From Pegea sp. RAD2-039 (lineage: Eukaryota; Chordata; Thaliacea; Salpida; Salpidae): 64,000 bases of DNA. The notes under the pieces were generated by a model. That model was not told the origin of the DNA and did not search any database. It saw only the letters and a program-made list of their open reading frames with translations. Below, one piece after another: positions 20,663-34,300 of the stretch. Numbering within the stretch: position 1 is the first letter of the stretch; each line of letters begins with the position of its first letter. The translations under genes were made by a program, and so were the position numbers. The stretch is taken from positions 2,232,001 through 2,296,000 of the forward strand of contig JAQGEQ010000071.1 in NCBI GenBank assembly GCA_034620365.1, in the 5' to 3' direction.

Positions 20663-23369
20663 TTTTGTTGACTTTTCATGATGTAAGGCCTTATTATTTT
20701 AAGTTGTGTATATATGACTTAGATATAATATTATGTATTTATTCATAATGTTATAAAATTGATGTTATATTTTATTGATTTTGATAATCTGACAAAATAT
20801 TATCTAGCATTCCTGTTTCTGGTCCAAAGCTATAAGCATGACATCTTCACTTAATATCTGGAAGTTATTCATTAAGTTGGTCTTTTTTATGTTAAAAGAT
20901 AATTAGTATTTAAAATTCTAAATAATTTAATTTGGTGAATATTTTCTCTGTTATTACTTGGTTGTATCGAAAATGTTTCTAGTCTGATACTATCATCTTC
21001 TTTTACTGTTATGATTATTTCTACTTTTTTCAATAATTTGTTTCTTTTTGTTTTCATTATAGCTTTGTTGTTTAAGTAAAGTTATTATTTTGATTTATCA
21101 TAGCCATTAGTTTCTATATTTTTGTAAATGGCTTTAACAATACTTATAAAGTCTATTACTAATAAAAATTTATTATGGCAACCATAATTAGTAATTATTT
21201 CTGCGATACAAGATCAAAGCAGAAGTTGACTAGCATCTCATTGAAATAACATGTTTACAAAATATGCTGACAAAAACTTATAACTACTTACGAAACAGAT
21301 ATTATTCTAAAATCTAACTTTGTTTAAACTATTTAGTTCTTGGGCCAATTCATTTTATATCATTGGGAAGGCAAACTATTTGGTATTTAATGTTTCTGTG
21401 GTAAGCTTTGTATGATTTGATACACTTTTATACAATATAAAGTAGGTTCATAATATATTAGTAATTGATGTAAATTATAACTTCACAAGTTTGGTAAAGA
21501 ATATTTTTAAGTTGTATCTTTATTAGTTAAATTTATAGAGGTTTTAAGAAAAGGTTCGTAAATGAATGATAATGTTGTGAATGAAGACAGCAGTTCTTAA
21601 TAAAGTTAAAACAATCTCTACAGCATCGACGAAAATTTTGCAAGGCAGTTGTGTTAGTTCAAATCGATATTATAGATTTAACTAAAACTACCCGGACATG
21701 TTAACATCATTACTTGAGAATTCGTTCTTCCGTAATATTTTTTATCGAATCATTCGGATTCCTGGTAACGACAAACTTAAGAAAACGTAGACACCTATAG
21801 AAAAATAGCGTTTCAAATAACGTGTCTTTTGTATGTTTTAGTTGGTAAAGCAAATTTATTAATGCTTAAAATTGAAAACAGATTCACTGTAGCTTGAGGT
21901 TAAGCCTAGCAGTTTTTCAAACCAAGTTTTTGCCCACTACTCAAGGTTTTCAGTACACACTAATAATAAACAAAAGGGTGGTGTAGTTTTGATCAGGGTT
22001 ATATCTAACAAGCTTTTCAAACTACAGACTAAATACAGATAGCAATCATGAATTTTCTTTATAGTGAGCAAACGATGCTGCATTATTGGCCAAGCTAAGT
22101 AAAAAATATATATGAGATTTTTTACTTGATGAGATTTTACAAAAAGTAATACGGTTAATTAAACTGGTTAGTATTTGAATTCAACCGAAGTATATCACTT
22201 ATTTAGGTAGTTTTATAATGAAGCATAGAGTAACTTGAAGCTATAGAGCTTTATTATAGAAATAGCTCGTTTCTTGCATGTCTTATATAATATATGCTTC
22301 TTAAAAAGTCTTATTTTTTCAAATGATTACTCTTAGTTTTAACTTTGTTACACACAGTTTTTAGATAAGAATTTTAAGAAATTTATCTAGAACTTATGAT
22401 TAGTAATATGTCAGAAGATGTGCGTTACATTATTATAATTTAAGTTTGTGTTGCTCTTTAAAAATATTTCATTATTTAAGTAAATTGTCTATTTTTATCA
22501 TATTTACTAGTAAATATCTAATTATTTTTACATTTTATAAACGATACAAGCTTTTATAGTAATAAGCCAAAATAGTCTGAAAGTTACAGGTTATTGTTAC
22601 AAGTTTTAATAGACGTATAAATGCTAGTATACTAATTAAAACTAATATCACTACATTTTCAGTAATTATTATTTACAATAATTTATCAAATATGCGTTTT
22701 GGTTCTCATAAAATTGTAGCCAAAAGTAATGCTAAGATATTAACTAACAAATTTATCATATTTATTATTTTATGTAATTAAGTCAAATTGTTTCTTTATA
22801 AATGTTTGAAAATCATTTTTTCTACTTTTTTTTATCTTGCAATCGAAATACCATTCAACTAATTTAACTCAATAAACATCATTGTTAATTTTTATGTCTT
22901 ACAACTCAATATTTTAGTTATGAAAAAATGATATTTGTTTTATTATGCTTTCTAAAACATCTGTTTATATTGAGATTTAGCTAATAATTATTTTTTTATT
23001 TTCAATTCAACAGTTTTTAAACTATAAAAAGCATATATTTGATTATATATATATTGATCTAATTTTTGATGATTCAAAAAATATTTTTTTCATATTAATT
23101 CAGACTAATTATGATAAATTACCTAAGACCTTTTAGTTTTCTTTCTGCAATAATATTCTTTTCTATTTACTATAAAAGCTTTATGAATGTCATTTGCAAA
23201 CATGTGTTATATGAATATTTCTTACCTGGCATCTGTTTCCTTAATTAATTTAGTTTTCTATTTGATTAAAATTTTTTATTAATTTTAAGCTAGCCTTTTT
23301 GAAATTGTTTAAATCTTATCATATAATTTTATTTTTTAGTTAGAAAATTAAATTAGAATCTAAAGTTTT
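20663..23369. other. 2.7-kb intergenic region, nothing recognised
   Basis: AT-rich sequence between SCFD1 and TBC1D7 on the same strand. No open frame with family similarity and no clear repeats. An acceptor-like ttttttag ends at 23,339, 30 nt before the TBC1D7 start. Confidence 0.5.
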
Positions 23370-24239
23370 ATGGAAGAAACCTCTAGAAACTTTCGCTTGG
23401 CTTATTATGGAAAAGTTGGTTATAAGAATGCATTTAGAGATCAAGCTATACAAGAAATATTCCAAGATCATATCGATGAAAAAAAAGTTTTAAACTTTTG
23501 TCAACAATTTTCAATTCCATCAGCGTATCGTTGTAAAGTTTGGCAATTATTATTGAAAATTTTACCTTTTCATTCTATTTGTCATGATTATATCAGTTTC
23601 CAGTTTGAAGAAAAGTTTAAAATACTCGATAAAACTTTGGATTTATTAGAAATTAATAAAAGCTATATAGATGGAGATATAAATCATAAATTTCTAAAAC
23701 TTTATTTGTTAGAAAATAACTTACTTGGTCTAAAGTTTTATCATGAATCCTGGCATAGTTCATTCAAGTCAATATCAACAATTTCTACAAGTTTATTTTC
23801 ATCAGCTTCAACTGCCTATAAAGTCACATGTACAATTTTTACATTTTTTCAAAGTGGATGTCATTTAAGTAAAACTTATCATGAAGAAGTTAAGAATATA
23901 CTTCAAAAAGAAAATGTTGAGCTTTATAAACATATGACAGAGTTAGATGTTCTGCAAATAATTCCTTTTGATAGTTGGGTTAGATTCGCATGTGTTGATA
24001 TCATTCATTATAAGGGAAGTATAGAAATGATTTGGGATTTTTTATTTGCATCTAAACCTGTGATTTTAGTTTATGTTTCTGTATCGATACTTTTGCTCAA
24101 TCATAATTTACTTTTTAGTAAAGAATCAAGTGAAGAAATCTTGGAAATTTTTTCAAAAAAGCCATTTTCTATAGATTTAAGCCAAGCTATTGTCAAAAAA
24201 GCTTTAAAACTTTATGAAGTTCATGAGAACATTCTCTAA
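23370..24239 (+). CDS. TBC1D7: TBC1D7-like, third subunit of the TSC complex
   Basis: In vertebrates TBC1D7 binds TSC1 and stabilises the TSC1-TSC2 complex that restrains Rheb and mTORC1. This 289-aa frame matches the 293-aa human protein over its length: RNFRLAYYGKVGYKNA at the N-terminus, then FSIPSAYRCKVWQLLLKILP (the shallow TBC start), IPFDSWVRFACVD, IEMIWDFLFASKPVILV and a C-terminal SQAIVKKALKLYEVH. The TBC fold is the short atypical one without a catalytic arginine finger, as in the family. The coding region is one exon. The stop is only 198 bp upstream of the next gene's ATG on the same strand, with no AATAAA seen in the gap. Confidence 0.85.
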   Translation: MEETSRNFRLAYYGKVGYKNAFRDQAIQEIFQDHIDEKKVLNFCQQFSIPSAYRCKVWQLLLKILPFHSICHDYISFQFEEKFKILDKTLDLLEINKSYIDGDINHKFLKLYLLENNLLGLKFYHESWHSSFKSISTISTSLFSSASTAYKVTCTIFTFFQSGCHLSKTYHEEVKNILQKENVELYKHMTELDVLQIIPFDSWVRFACVDIIHYKGSIEMIWDFLFASKPVILVYVSVSILLLNHNLLFSKESSEEILEIFSKKPFSIDLSQAIVKKALKLYEVHENIL

Positions 24240-24437
24240 ATTTGTACCGTATTCTTGCAAGCCATCAGACAAATCATTTCTTATTATTTTGAACACATTT
24301 GTTAGTTATTATTTGTCTGATTTGAAATTTCTTGAATGATTTACCTGATAAGTTTTGAATTTTATTTTAACATTCTTAAAAAAAGTTTTTTTTTTCTAGA
24401 AACTTCTTATAACTTATACTTATGAAAAAGCTAAATA
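24240..24437 (+). promoter_or_regulatory. 198-bp same-strand gap with T-rich acceptor (operon-like)
   Basis: Between the TBC1D7 stop and the sugar-transporter ATG. Contains a strong tttttttttctag acceptor ending at 24,399 and no AATAAA that I can find. Fits a trans-splice site between co-transcribed genes; equally could be an ordinary compact spacer. Confidence 0.4.
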
Positions 24438-26137
24438 ATGAGCAGCCAACAAAGGTGAATTATAAATATTTTTTAATTTTGTAGAAAATTTAACAACAAT
24501 TTTCAACATTATTATATTGAAATAACAAAACTAAAATTTCAAATATTAAAACAAATATTATTTTAACAAAAATCTCAACTAACTTTTATTACAGTAATCC
24601 TCAACTGCGTTTTCCTAACAATGAGATCTTTAAAGTGGGAGTAATTGCAACTGGAGGTGGGATTCTTTTCGGATATGATCTCGGAATCATTTCAGGAGCA
24701 TTAATTCAACTGAAAGTTTTTTTTTCACTCACATGCCTTCAGATTGAGTTAGTTGTTGCTTCAGCACTCTTTGGTGCTTTGTTAGGCTCTTTAGCTGGAG
24801 GATTTATCATCGATTGTATAGGAAGACGACTGAGTTATCTGATGTCTTCAGCTATATTTCTCATTTCAGCGATCATTCTCATATTTACTCCATCTTATTC
24901 AGTTTTAATCTTAGGTCGCTTCTTAGTAGGTTTTGGAGTAGCTTTAGCTTCTGCATCTGAATGTATTTATGTTTCTGAACTTTCACCTACAAACATTAGA
25001 GGTAGTTTAGTTTCATTAAATGAAGTTGGAATCGCGACTGGTTTTCTGGTTGCATATGCAGCTAATGCTTCTTTCTCAGTTATCAAGGACAATGGTTGGC
25101 GATATATGTTTGGTTTACCTTCATTGTTTTCAATAATAACCATCATGACCGCAGCCAGACTACCAGAAAGTCCCAGATTTCTGATAATGAGTCGGCGTTT
25201 TATTCAAGCTCGAAAAGCTTTGACAAAAGTTCGTCGTAGTCAGACTGACGCTGAAAAGTCAGCTGTAGAGCAAGAGTTCCTCGCCATGAACTTTATTGAT
25301 GATGAAGTCACTACTCCAAGTACTACGTGTGGTCGCATCAAACATTTTTTCACTCCTTCCCTTATCATAGGAAGTGGTTTAGTGTTTTTCCAGCAAGCTA
25401 TAGGTGCCCCTAACCTAATGTTCTACGCATCAACAATTTTTCAATCATTGGGTTTTGGTGATGAGACAAGCGCTGATTTAGGTGCAGTTGGCCTTGGCGT
25501 GGTGAAAGTGCTTACCACTGTATTCTGTTTGTTGATAATTGATAAGTATCGGCGGAAGTCGTTTCTTCTGGTCGGCACCATCACCATGCTCATTTCACTT
25601 TTCACATTATCAATTATTTCTACTTATTTTACCTTCATTCCATCTGATATCTGCCAAGACAATTTCACATCTTTAAACACTTCATCAATAAATATCACTT
25701 CTTCTGTTCATCATCTAACTTATCCTGTTGGTCTTAAGATGGCTTCCTTTATTTCTTTGATGGTTTTTGTCTCAGCATACGCATTTAGTTTTGGTCCTCT
25801 AACTTGGATCGTTCTTAGTGAGATATTTTCTGCTAGATACAGAGGCAGGTATTTCTCGGTGGTAATCGCTATGAATTGGATTTGGAATTTGATCATATCA
25901 TCAACTTTTTTAACTTTTGTCAAATCAACAAATGGTTTGATGGTCTCTCTGATTATGTATGGATCAATTGCTATTCTTGCTACCTTCTTTATTTTATATT
26001 TCATTCCTGAAACTAGAGGAAAAACTTTAGAAGAAATTGATGCTTTAATGACCACATGGCGTGGCAATTTTAGCCCAGAATTAATAAGTTGTTGTCAAAA
26101 AGAACCAGATTCGTTGTCACTTCCACTTATGAGTTAA
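24438..26137 (+). CDS. SLC2A10/12-like facilitative sugar transporter
   Basis: Major-facilitator hexose carrier of the plasma or internal membranes. Exons 24,438-24,454 and 24,595-26,137 give 519 aa; the tiny first exon (MSSQQ plus two bases) is chosen because its phase joins the AAT-CCT frame at the acceptor tttattacag. Twelve membrane segments can be traced. Family motifs are present: GGGILFGYDLGIISGAL, DCIGRR, GRFLVGFGVA, YVSELSP-NIRG, LPESPRFLI, FFQQAIGAPNLMFYAS, IDKYRRKS, GPLTWIVLSEIF, and PETRGKTLEEID. The long extracellular loop between segments 9 and 10, with NFTS, NTSS and NITS glycosylation sites, and the QQ-G-PN-MFYAS wording point to class III (GLUT10/12). Assignment to one of these is not possible by eye. 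Confidence 0.9.
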
Positions 26138-28361
26138 ATGAAAGTTATTCGAAATCGATTGATATCTGGAAATAGTTTAACAACTAAATTTATTCAATAA
26201 GCTTTTTGTCACTACACTTTTTAGTATTTTGATTTTACTTATCTAAACACAAACATTCAAGTATTGCGACCTCTTTGTTAAATTTTGTTGAAGTGTTATC
26301 TGTAACAGATACTTTGTTTGATTTTAGGTTCCATTTTGTCTTTATTCAAAAAATATTTCACAAAACATATAAATTGTACAAATTACCTAATGTATCATAA
26401 ACCGTATCAATCATATTATTAACTCACTACAACCTTCTAGCTTCTATTTCATCACACATTCTATTTTACCTTTCAAAGCTACTTTATTCAATTAAATAAC
26501 AACTTATTTGCACTTCAAAGTTTTTCTTCAATTTTTTTTTGTATGAAAACATTTATTGTATCTTTGTTGTAAATCTCTAAATCTCCTACTTTTATTTAAG
26601 TCTTGAGTAAAATTATTTCTTTTTTTTCTTCACGCTTCACTAGGTCTCTAGATTAACTCTTCTCTATAGATTTAGGCTAATTATTTAAATACCAAATAAA
26701 TGTTGTTTCATTGGCTTTTTAGTGTCGCGTCAATCTAGACAAACTTTTCAATTAGGTTTTTAGTCAAATATTAAACAATTATGTTTAATTATTAATTACA
26801 TTTTTCTCATCTTTATCTGAGATGTAATTTGTCTCAAATAATCAGTTTCTTGAACGAATATGTTTTCAGTTAATACTCTTTCTGTATTTAATTGGATTTA
26901 ATGGTTTTTACAGTTTGAATTTCTTTGTTGGCTTATTTTGCTGAAACTTTGATACACAGTTGCATTGCTTGACTTGTTAGTTCTTAGAAATCAAAAACAA
27001 CTTTTTTACATCTAGCTACTTCATTTTCATCTTCAATATATCGTGTGACTCCTTTTTCTCGAATTTTAATGTTTATAATATTTATGTAAATTTCATCTAA
27101 AATAAAACGTTTACAATTTACAACATTTTTACTCAACAATAATGAACAACAACAACTAGAGATTTGAACTGTTGACAGTAAAATAATTTCTCGTAAATAA
27201 ATCTTTTTTTTATTATGTTTTAATTAATAAAATAAAGTATCTTTGTTAAAACTTTTAGAAATCTAAAACATTAGTCATTTTCAATAATTATTAACAGCCT
27301 ATTCACCAAAAAATATCCTTGATTCAAGTTCTACTTGTTAAATCAAACAACATTTTTAGCTTTGGTTATGTACAAAAATTGATTATAAGATAAGAAATAT
27401 GGAATTTTTACATTGAATCTGTTACTTGTTACAATTATCAGTGAATATGCTTCGATTTCAATCATTTTTATCCAGCTTTCGAAATAAGTAAACTTGAATA
27501 ATTTTGTAAAATGTCTTCAAAATTTTGTCATCATTTTGAAAGATTTTAAGTGCCTTGTATAAGCCTTGTATATTTTCTACTTGTTTTTCAAAATACAGCA
27601 TATAAAAGATATTGGAATGCTTCAACTAGTAGACTAACATTTTGTAATAAAATCGATATTTTACATTACGTGAAAAACAGTTACATATCGACTAAAAAAT
27701 TCGAAATTTTCTGAATCTGGTTTTATATTTTAATCCAAATTCAATAAAATAGTTTTTTATTAGAAATAAAAAGTCCTACTATTCAGTTATTTTTAATTTT
27801 AAACTAAAATATTAAATATTTTCTAATGATACAAGTTTTTTATTTAAATTATCAATTAATTTCTACAAAACGAAAACCACTTAAGATTTTGTTTTGAAAT
27901 TGGTTTAAAGATCTTTAAGAAATCTCTAAAGTATTCAAACAACAACAACTCTATAAATAATCCTAAGTATTCAAATGTTTTGATGTTGAATAAAAAATGA
28001 ATAAATTAAATGCAGTTTGTGAAAGTGCTACTAAAAATAAGAAGTTTTTATTTTCATTGTATCGACATTTATAAATCAGAAAAAATAAGATAAAACCAAA
28101 AAACGTTTTAAAATTGTCCAAAACTTCAAAATAGAGATATTTCTGATAAAAATTAACTGAATAAACGAATCAACTTATTTAAAAAGTTGAAATAAATAAA
28201 TTGATTTATTTAATTATAAACCTTAAAAGTGAAAAAGGAAATCAAGCATGAAAGAATAATCAGAAAGCGCGAAGAGAGATACGAAATTAAAGATTTTAAA
28301 TAAGCAAAACGAAAAATAAAAAAAAAAACAATTTTTAAAAATAATCCGGTAAGACATTAAA
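26138..28361. other. 2.2-kb intergenic region between convergent genes
   Basis: AT-rich 3' flanks of the sugar transporter (+) and the p160 coactivator (-). No coding signal or clear repeat seen. Confidence 0.5.
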
Positions 28362-31300
28362 TCAATCTTTTTTCAAAAGTAAAGTTTCCAATAAGCTTAG
28401 AGGTTCTCGAGATTGTTCAACATCAGAAGAACTGTTTACAGAAGAAAGAGCAGAGATAAGCGATTGTGAGGTTAAAGGAGATGTTGTTACAGATGCAGTA
28501 TACTGAGAGGACGAGACCTCAATTGAACTACTTAAACCATTGTTATTATTTCGGTTGGCATTATTGATAAGATCCGAACAGGGGTTTATCTGCTGGATGT
28601 TATTACAAGTGATAAACGTTTGATCTTCATCTGGATATTTTCTTCCTATGGTCGCCACACTTCCAGGACCTTGTATTGAAGACATCATTATTTGGTTTTG
28701 ATTCAGATGATTATTGAGATGTGTATTGTTGTTGGTTGGAAGCTAAACAAAGATCAAAAGTTACAATTTGATCAAGTAGTATTTAATTAAAGTTAAAAAT
28801 AGTTGATTATTTACTTATATTTCACCTTGTTATCATATGTATCTACCCAGTTGTTAACTTGATACGTGTTTATATCTGAGTTTACTTGATGCACACCAAG
28901 CTTTATAAAAAAGTTGGAATTGACTTTTAGATTTTCAATTTTATTTCTACCATAAATTCTATTATTTAAGTTTTGGTTTAAAATCGTTTTAATTTTGAGT
29001 AAAACTAAATTATTTAAAACTGAAAAATTTTCGTTTCAATATTATTTTATCAAAAAGTTTTTGAAAGAAATAAAATTGTTGAAAAAAGTTGTGAATCTTT
29101 AAACAGATTTCTCGCATGCAAAAAACTTAAATAAAATTCTTTCTATTTTCAGTATGTTGCAAATAATATCTGTTTTAAAGCAGCTACCTGTTCACAAAGT
29201 TTTGTTTGAGATTGAGGATAAACTTGTGAGTTGATTGTTGGATTATTTTGTAACGTATTTCCAGGTATTAGTGTTGATGAAACCATTCGAGGAGTTTGGA
29301 TAATGGGTGCCTGTGAACTGACCGGCTTCTGTATCATTTGGTTGCTTACATCATTATTACACCAAGAATTGTCTTGAATGTAGTTGGTAGTGACACACGA
29401 AGGTTGATTGGTCAGATGTGAAACTGGTTTGTGACCATTTATACGTGGTATAGGTGAGAATAATTGAGGTTGATAACAAGCTGGTTGATTTTGTGTGAAT
29501 GTTTTCCATCCAATACCTGAACTTGTAGTGTCTGCCAATGAATTGATGGTTTTCTTTTTCTTTCTGGTGTTTCTAATTCGTTCTTTTGCTCGTTTATTTG
29601 GAGATGTAGTATAAGCAAAGTTATCTGAAAAAAATGTTAAATTTTTCTACTTTTAAATAAAAATAATTAAAAACCTTGATTCACTGGTAGACAATTGTTA
29701 GGAAGTTTTTGTACCATTGGTAGTTGACTGTAGGACAATTGTGGTGTCCCTGAGTTTATAATTTAAACAGTTTTTAAATAAGATGAAACAATAAAAAAAC
29801 GTTGATAGGTGTAAGAAGAATCAGTTATCATCTTCATCTGACCTTTTTTAATCCTAAATAAATCATTTTAGTAAAAACAGATGTAAAATTTAAACATGAA
29901 ATTAAACTGTCAACAAGTTTACTTAAAACATGACGAAATTTGATGAGTGATTTTCATCACTTCAAAACAACAATTCAATTTTCATTTATATTCTTCAACT
30001 TTTTGTCAGTTTGTATATTTTAATGACTAAAACAAATTTCAAAACATCACTAACATGCCTCTAATTTGCTGATTTCAAATTTTAACGACAGATAGGATAT
30101 GAGGATATTAAAATCAGTTAATTGGAAATCTTCCAAGACGGCTTTTGTTGTTACATTTAATGTGACAAAATTTGAAACTTTCAAATTTGTTTTTTTCTTC
30201 AATTCAATCAACAATCATTTTAAAGAAAACAAAAAATTCTCTATTTTAATATTTCTAAATATCAGTAATTAAAGATTTTTTTACAAAAATATAAATAATA
30301 AACAAATATAATTTTGTTGCTGAAAGGGAAAATGCAGAAAATAAAGAAAAAAATTCATTAAAAAAACTTTTAATGAATAAATTTCAGATGTTTTTCAAAT
30401 GATGGTTTCACAAATTTTCTAAGAAAGCAAATATTAGGTAATTATTCATTAATTACAAGTTGATATGATCATTAATTACCTGTAAATTGTACAGAATTAT
30501 TCTGGTTGTTAATTCTATGAGTTGAAATAAACCTTTGTTGGTGCTTTTGTATGATATGCTTTCCGTCAGGTAATCTAACAATAAAGAATAATTGATAATG
30601 AAACAATAAATGAATTCAAATTTCAAACTGAATTTAAAAAGAAGTTTTATTAAACCTCTTCTCTCATAGATTCCTCTTTTTAACAAACCCAGGTTTGCAG
30701 ATAAAAATTTTAGATTTATAAAATTTTAATATTCACAAAAACAAATCAAAAATTCTAAAAAATTTCAACATAACTTCCTCACCTTAATCTGTGTCCATAT
30801 GTTTGTGGTGAAATGGGGTTGTTAGATGAATAAGGCTGAGAAAATCTTGTTGGACTACTACCCATAAAAGGTCTTTGATTAATTGGATGTTGGTTTATAT
30901 TCGGCCTTAAATTTTGGTCTATATCATTACGCCAAGGTTGAGGTTGATTAAGACGAATCTGAAGCTGTGTAGAGAGCATATAATTTATATTTTCATTTAA
31001 TTATATTTCAATTTTGTAATTAACAAACTACAAAATTCAAACTCACAAAAAAATTTTCTTAAAAACTTAAAAATATTTATTCAAGAAAAGTTCTTAATTG
31101 TTTTGATTAAAAAATATTTTATGAAAATTATGTAGAGATCTAAATATCTGAAATAAATAAAGATTTTTTTATTTACTTCAATTAAGTTAGAGGAAAAATG
31201 TGTGACATATGAAGTTTGTAAAAAGTCAACATCTTTCAAATATTTTCAGTTTTTATCTTTTAGTAAAAAATATTCCAAAAGTTGATCAAACTGACTTCTT

Positions 31301-34300
31301 GCGATTTCAAAATATGTTTTTATAAAAGTTTAAAAACCAAAAAAATATTTTTGTGAAATTTCATATGAAGTGAAACAAACCTGATATCGGGCATGGTTGT
31401 TGTTGGTACACGAGTTGCCAGAGGTCGGAGGCTACAAATAAAAGCAAATTTTACTGACAGCTAACCAACAGAAACCAAATTATTGTTATTCAGAAATTTG
31501 GAAGAAAATATTTGGAAGATATTAGCTTACTACAATGTAGGTAACATTCTGATTGATTCGAGGTACTTTTGGTTTAGTTTCACGAAAGTTTGAAACCATT
31601 TTCGGCTAAAAAGATTACACAAAAATTCATTTAAGAATTTAGAATCGATTTGGTGATGAAGAAAGATCACCTGATTGATGTAGTTGTTGATGTGCTGAGG
31701 ATTCATCTGAGGATGATGGAGATTATTCGCTAAAAGATGAAGAAAATAAAAATTGTCCAATCAGATTCGAGAACTAGTTACCAGGAAGACATGTTGAATT
31801 GTTGCTAGGATACGGAATTGTCATCCGAGGATTGATCCCTGCGGGAGGTGGGACTGCTCCCAGATCAATAAGAGGTTCCTGACCTTCACATCGCTCTAAA
31901 TCCAATCCAAAGAGACCAGAGATACGATTGATCTGAGATTCAGGATGCAAGAGACTTCCGTTTTGAGGAGAATGAGAAAGTTGAGTGCTGACAGCTCCAT
32001 TGGTGTTCACTACCATATTTGGACATCCGTTGACGTCAGACGACAAGATCTTGTTGCCAGGATTTTGTTTCAGTGGATTGAAGATGATATTGTGGTTGGT
32101 TGGTTTGGAGGCTGACTGAATTTGAAGTTTCTTCGCGTCTGTTTGCGAACAAAAGTGATCACGTGATTAGAGAGATCAGTAAGAAGTTACCTAGATCAGG
32201 ACGTTGGACTTGATGTGGAGAACTAAAGCTGGATGGTCCGTTCTGCTGATGAAAGAAATCCCAGTTTTTTGATGCTTCTCATAAAAATTGAAACAAACCA
32301 TTTGATGAAGAATCGGGATGAAGTCTTGAGAAGAACCAAGAGGTGGATCTTGCTGATCAGTATCCTCCGCATCAATAAAGTCTCCCAAAATCTCATTGAG
32401 TTCATCTAATTCTTCCTTACTCAAATCACCAGCTCCAAAATTCGATTGGAGATTAACTCCTTGTTGATCTGTATTACTAAAGGAGCTGAACGGAGGACTT
32501 TTTGGCTCAGATGCTAGGATTTGATCCTGAGGTTTATCTTCTTCAGTTTTAAACTTGCCGATCTTGCTAAACATATGCTCCTTAATCAAGTCTTCCGATG
32601 ATCTTTTCTCTGGGGATGTGATCTGTTTGGAGAGCTTTTCATGCTTTACATCCAGATGATCAACTGATGAACTTAAACTAGAAATATCACCACTAGGGGG
32701 AGTATTATCGGAGGAGCAAATAGGATGAGATGGAAGAGAGGTTAGGGGTCCTTGAAGACTGGAAGAAGAGAGAAATGATGAGGAAGAAGGATGTCTTTGG
32801 CGATCTAGGGAGACTGGAGAGAGCAGAAGATCACTATTAAGGAGATTGGGTTTGTTGAAACTATCTGAAAATGTTCTTTTGATTCTGTCTTCTTGGGACA
32901 CATCAATCTCTGAAAGATCAACGCACGGAGGACCAGGATAAGTAGCAGGATTGTTTAAATGTGTGTCTTCCATTAAACAGCTTTCTGTCAAATACAAAAA
33001 GTGAAAAAAAATTATTTTCAAAGAAGTTGCTACAAACCGTCGGAAGACAACTTGCTGCAGTAAGAAGAGAAATTTGAAGTAGATGAGATGATCGGATCAC
33101 AATTATTCAACTGGATGTTGCTCCCAATTGAGTGAACCAAGTATCCGTCTAGATGAGGTGGAGGCGAGAGAACTGAGTTTACAATCTCCTGAGTTGAGAT
33201 CATTAAGAAATATGTGATGAAGATGACACAATGACTTACTTCTGTGTCAACATCGGCTCCGGTGCTGATCAGAAGTTCTTTGACGACTTTGGCACTATTT
33301 TGTTGGCGCAGAAATGAATTCGACCAATTTCGATGGCTTTTAATGGGAAAATTGTTCCGCTGCTGTACAAAACTAGATTAGAAAAAATTCTCCAAAATGT
33401 TATCAGAATTTTTGACAATATTCAACTATTTAAGAGCAAATCTTTGCTTTAAAACCAACAAATTGTCAGAACCTTTTCAGTAAAATATTTTATTTTCACT
33501 GAATTTTTACAAAAGTTTAAAAACAAGAGTTTGAAGTAACTCGCTTGAGAGATAACTTTCAAATGAAATTTCAAAAAATTCAATTTTTAAACAAAATTTT
33601 TGAAGATAAAAATGAAGTTACTTTTGGTAGAGATGTAGGGTGGACTGTTTTAGATTTGATTGGAGGTATTTCAGATAAGAACTTTACTGGTGATGGAGAA
33701 CAGCTCTTTAGAAGTTCAAAATCATCTAGTTTTTCAAGACCATATTCTATAAAAAATTGATGAAATTAAACAAAATTAAAAAGTTAAATTTCATAACTAA
33801 GAAATTAATCAAAATAATTAGCAAATTAAGTTGTTTATTCTTTGCTAATATTTAGTTATTTTCAACCAGATATACTTATTAATAGATAAACTTTTAAAAG
33901 TTCAAATTTGCAAAGCTGTAAATAACAAAAATAGAAAATTTTATGTTTAATTCTTTTATGACATCAACTTATGAAGTGATGCAATGATAAACAATGTCAT
34001 AAATAAATAGAAGCTTATTACTACTTTTATATTTAATCAAAACTAATTTGTTTATCTTAAAACAAAGTTTTGATAGTTACAAAATATATATTTATCTTAT
34101 TGCTACTGTAATAGCTAAATATTGTTAAATTAAGATTATTTCGCTTGGTTAATGTTACAAACAAATTACTTTTGATTAGAAGCTCAAATATACTTACCTA
34201 AATTATTTGACCTTGTTCTATTTGGTAAGCTGTTTAAATCAAAATGATTCAAAGCTCCATCTCTAGCAAAAAGTAGATTCAAATTTCAGTTCAGTTATAT

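Noticed and set aside
33545-33760. 71-codon + strand frame
   Set aside because: It is the antisense shadow of the p160 exon 33,746-33,622, which fits in phase with its neighbours.
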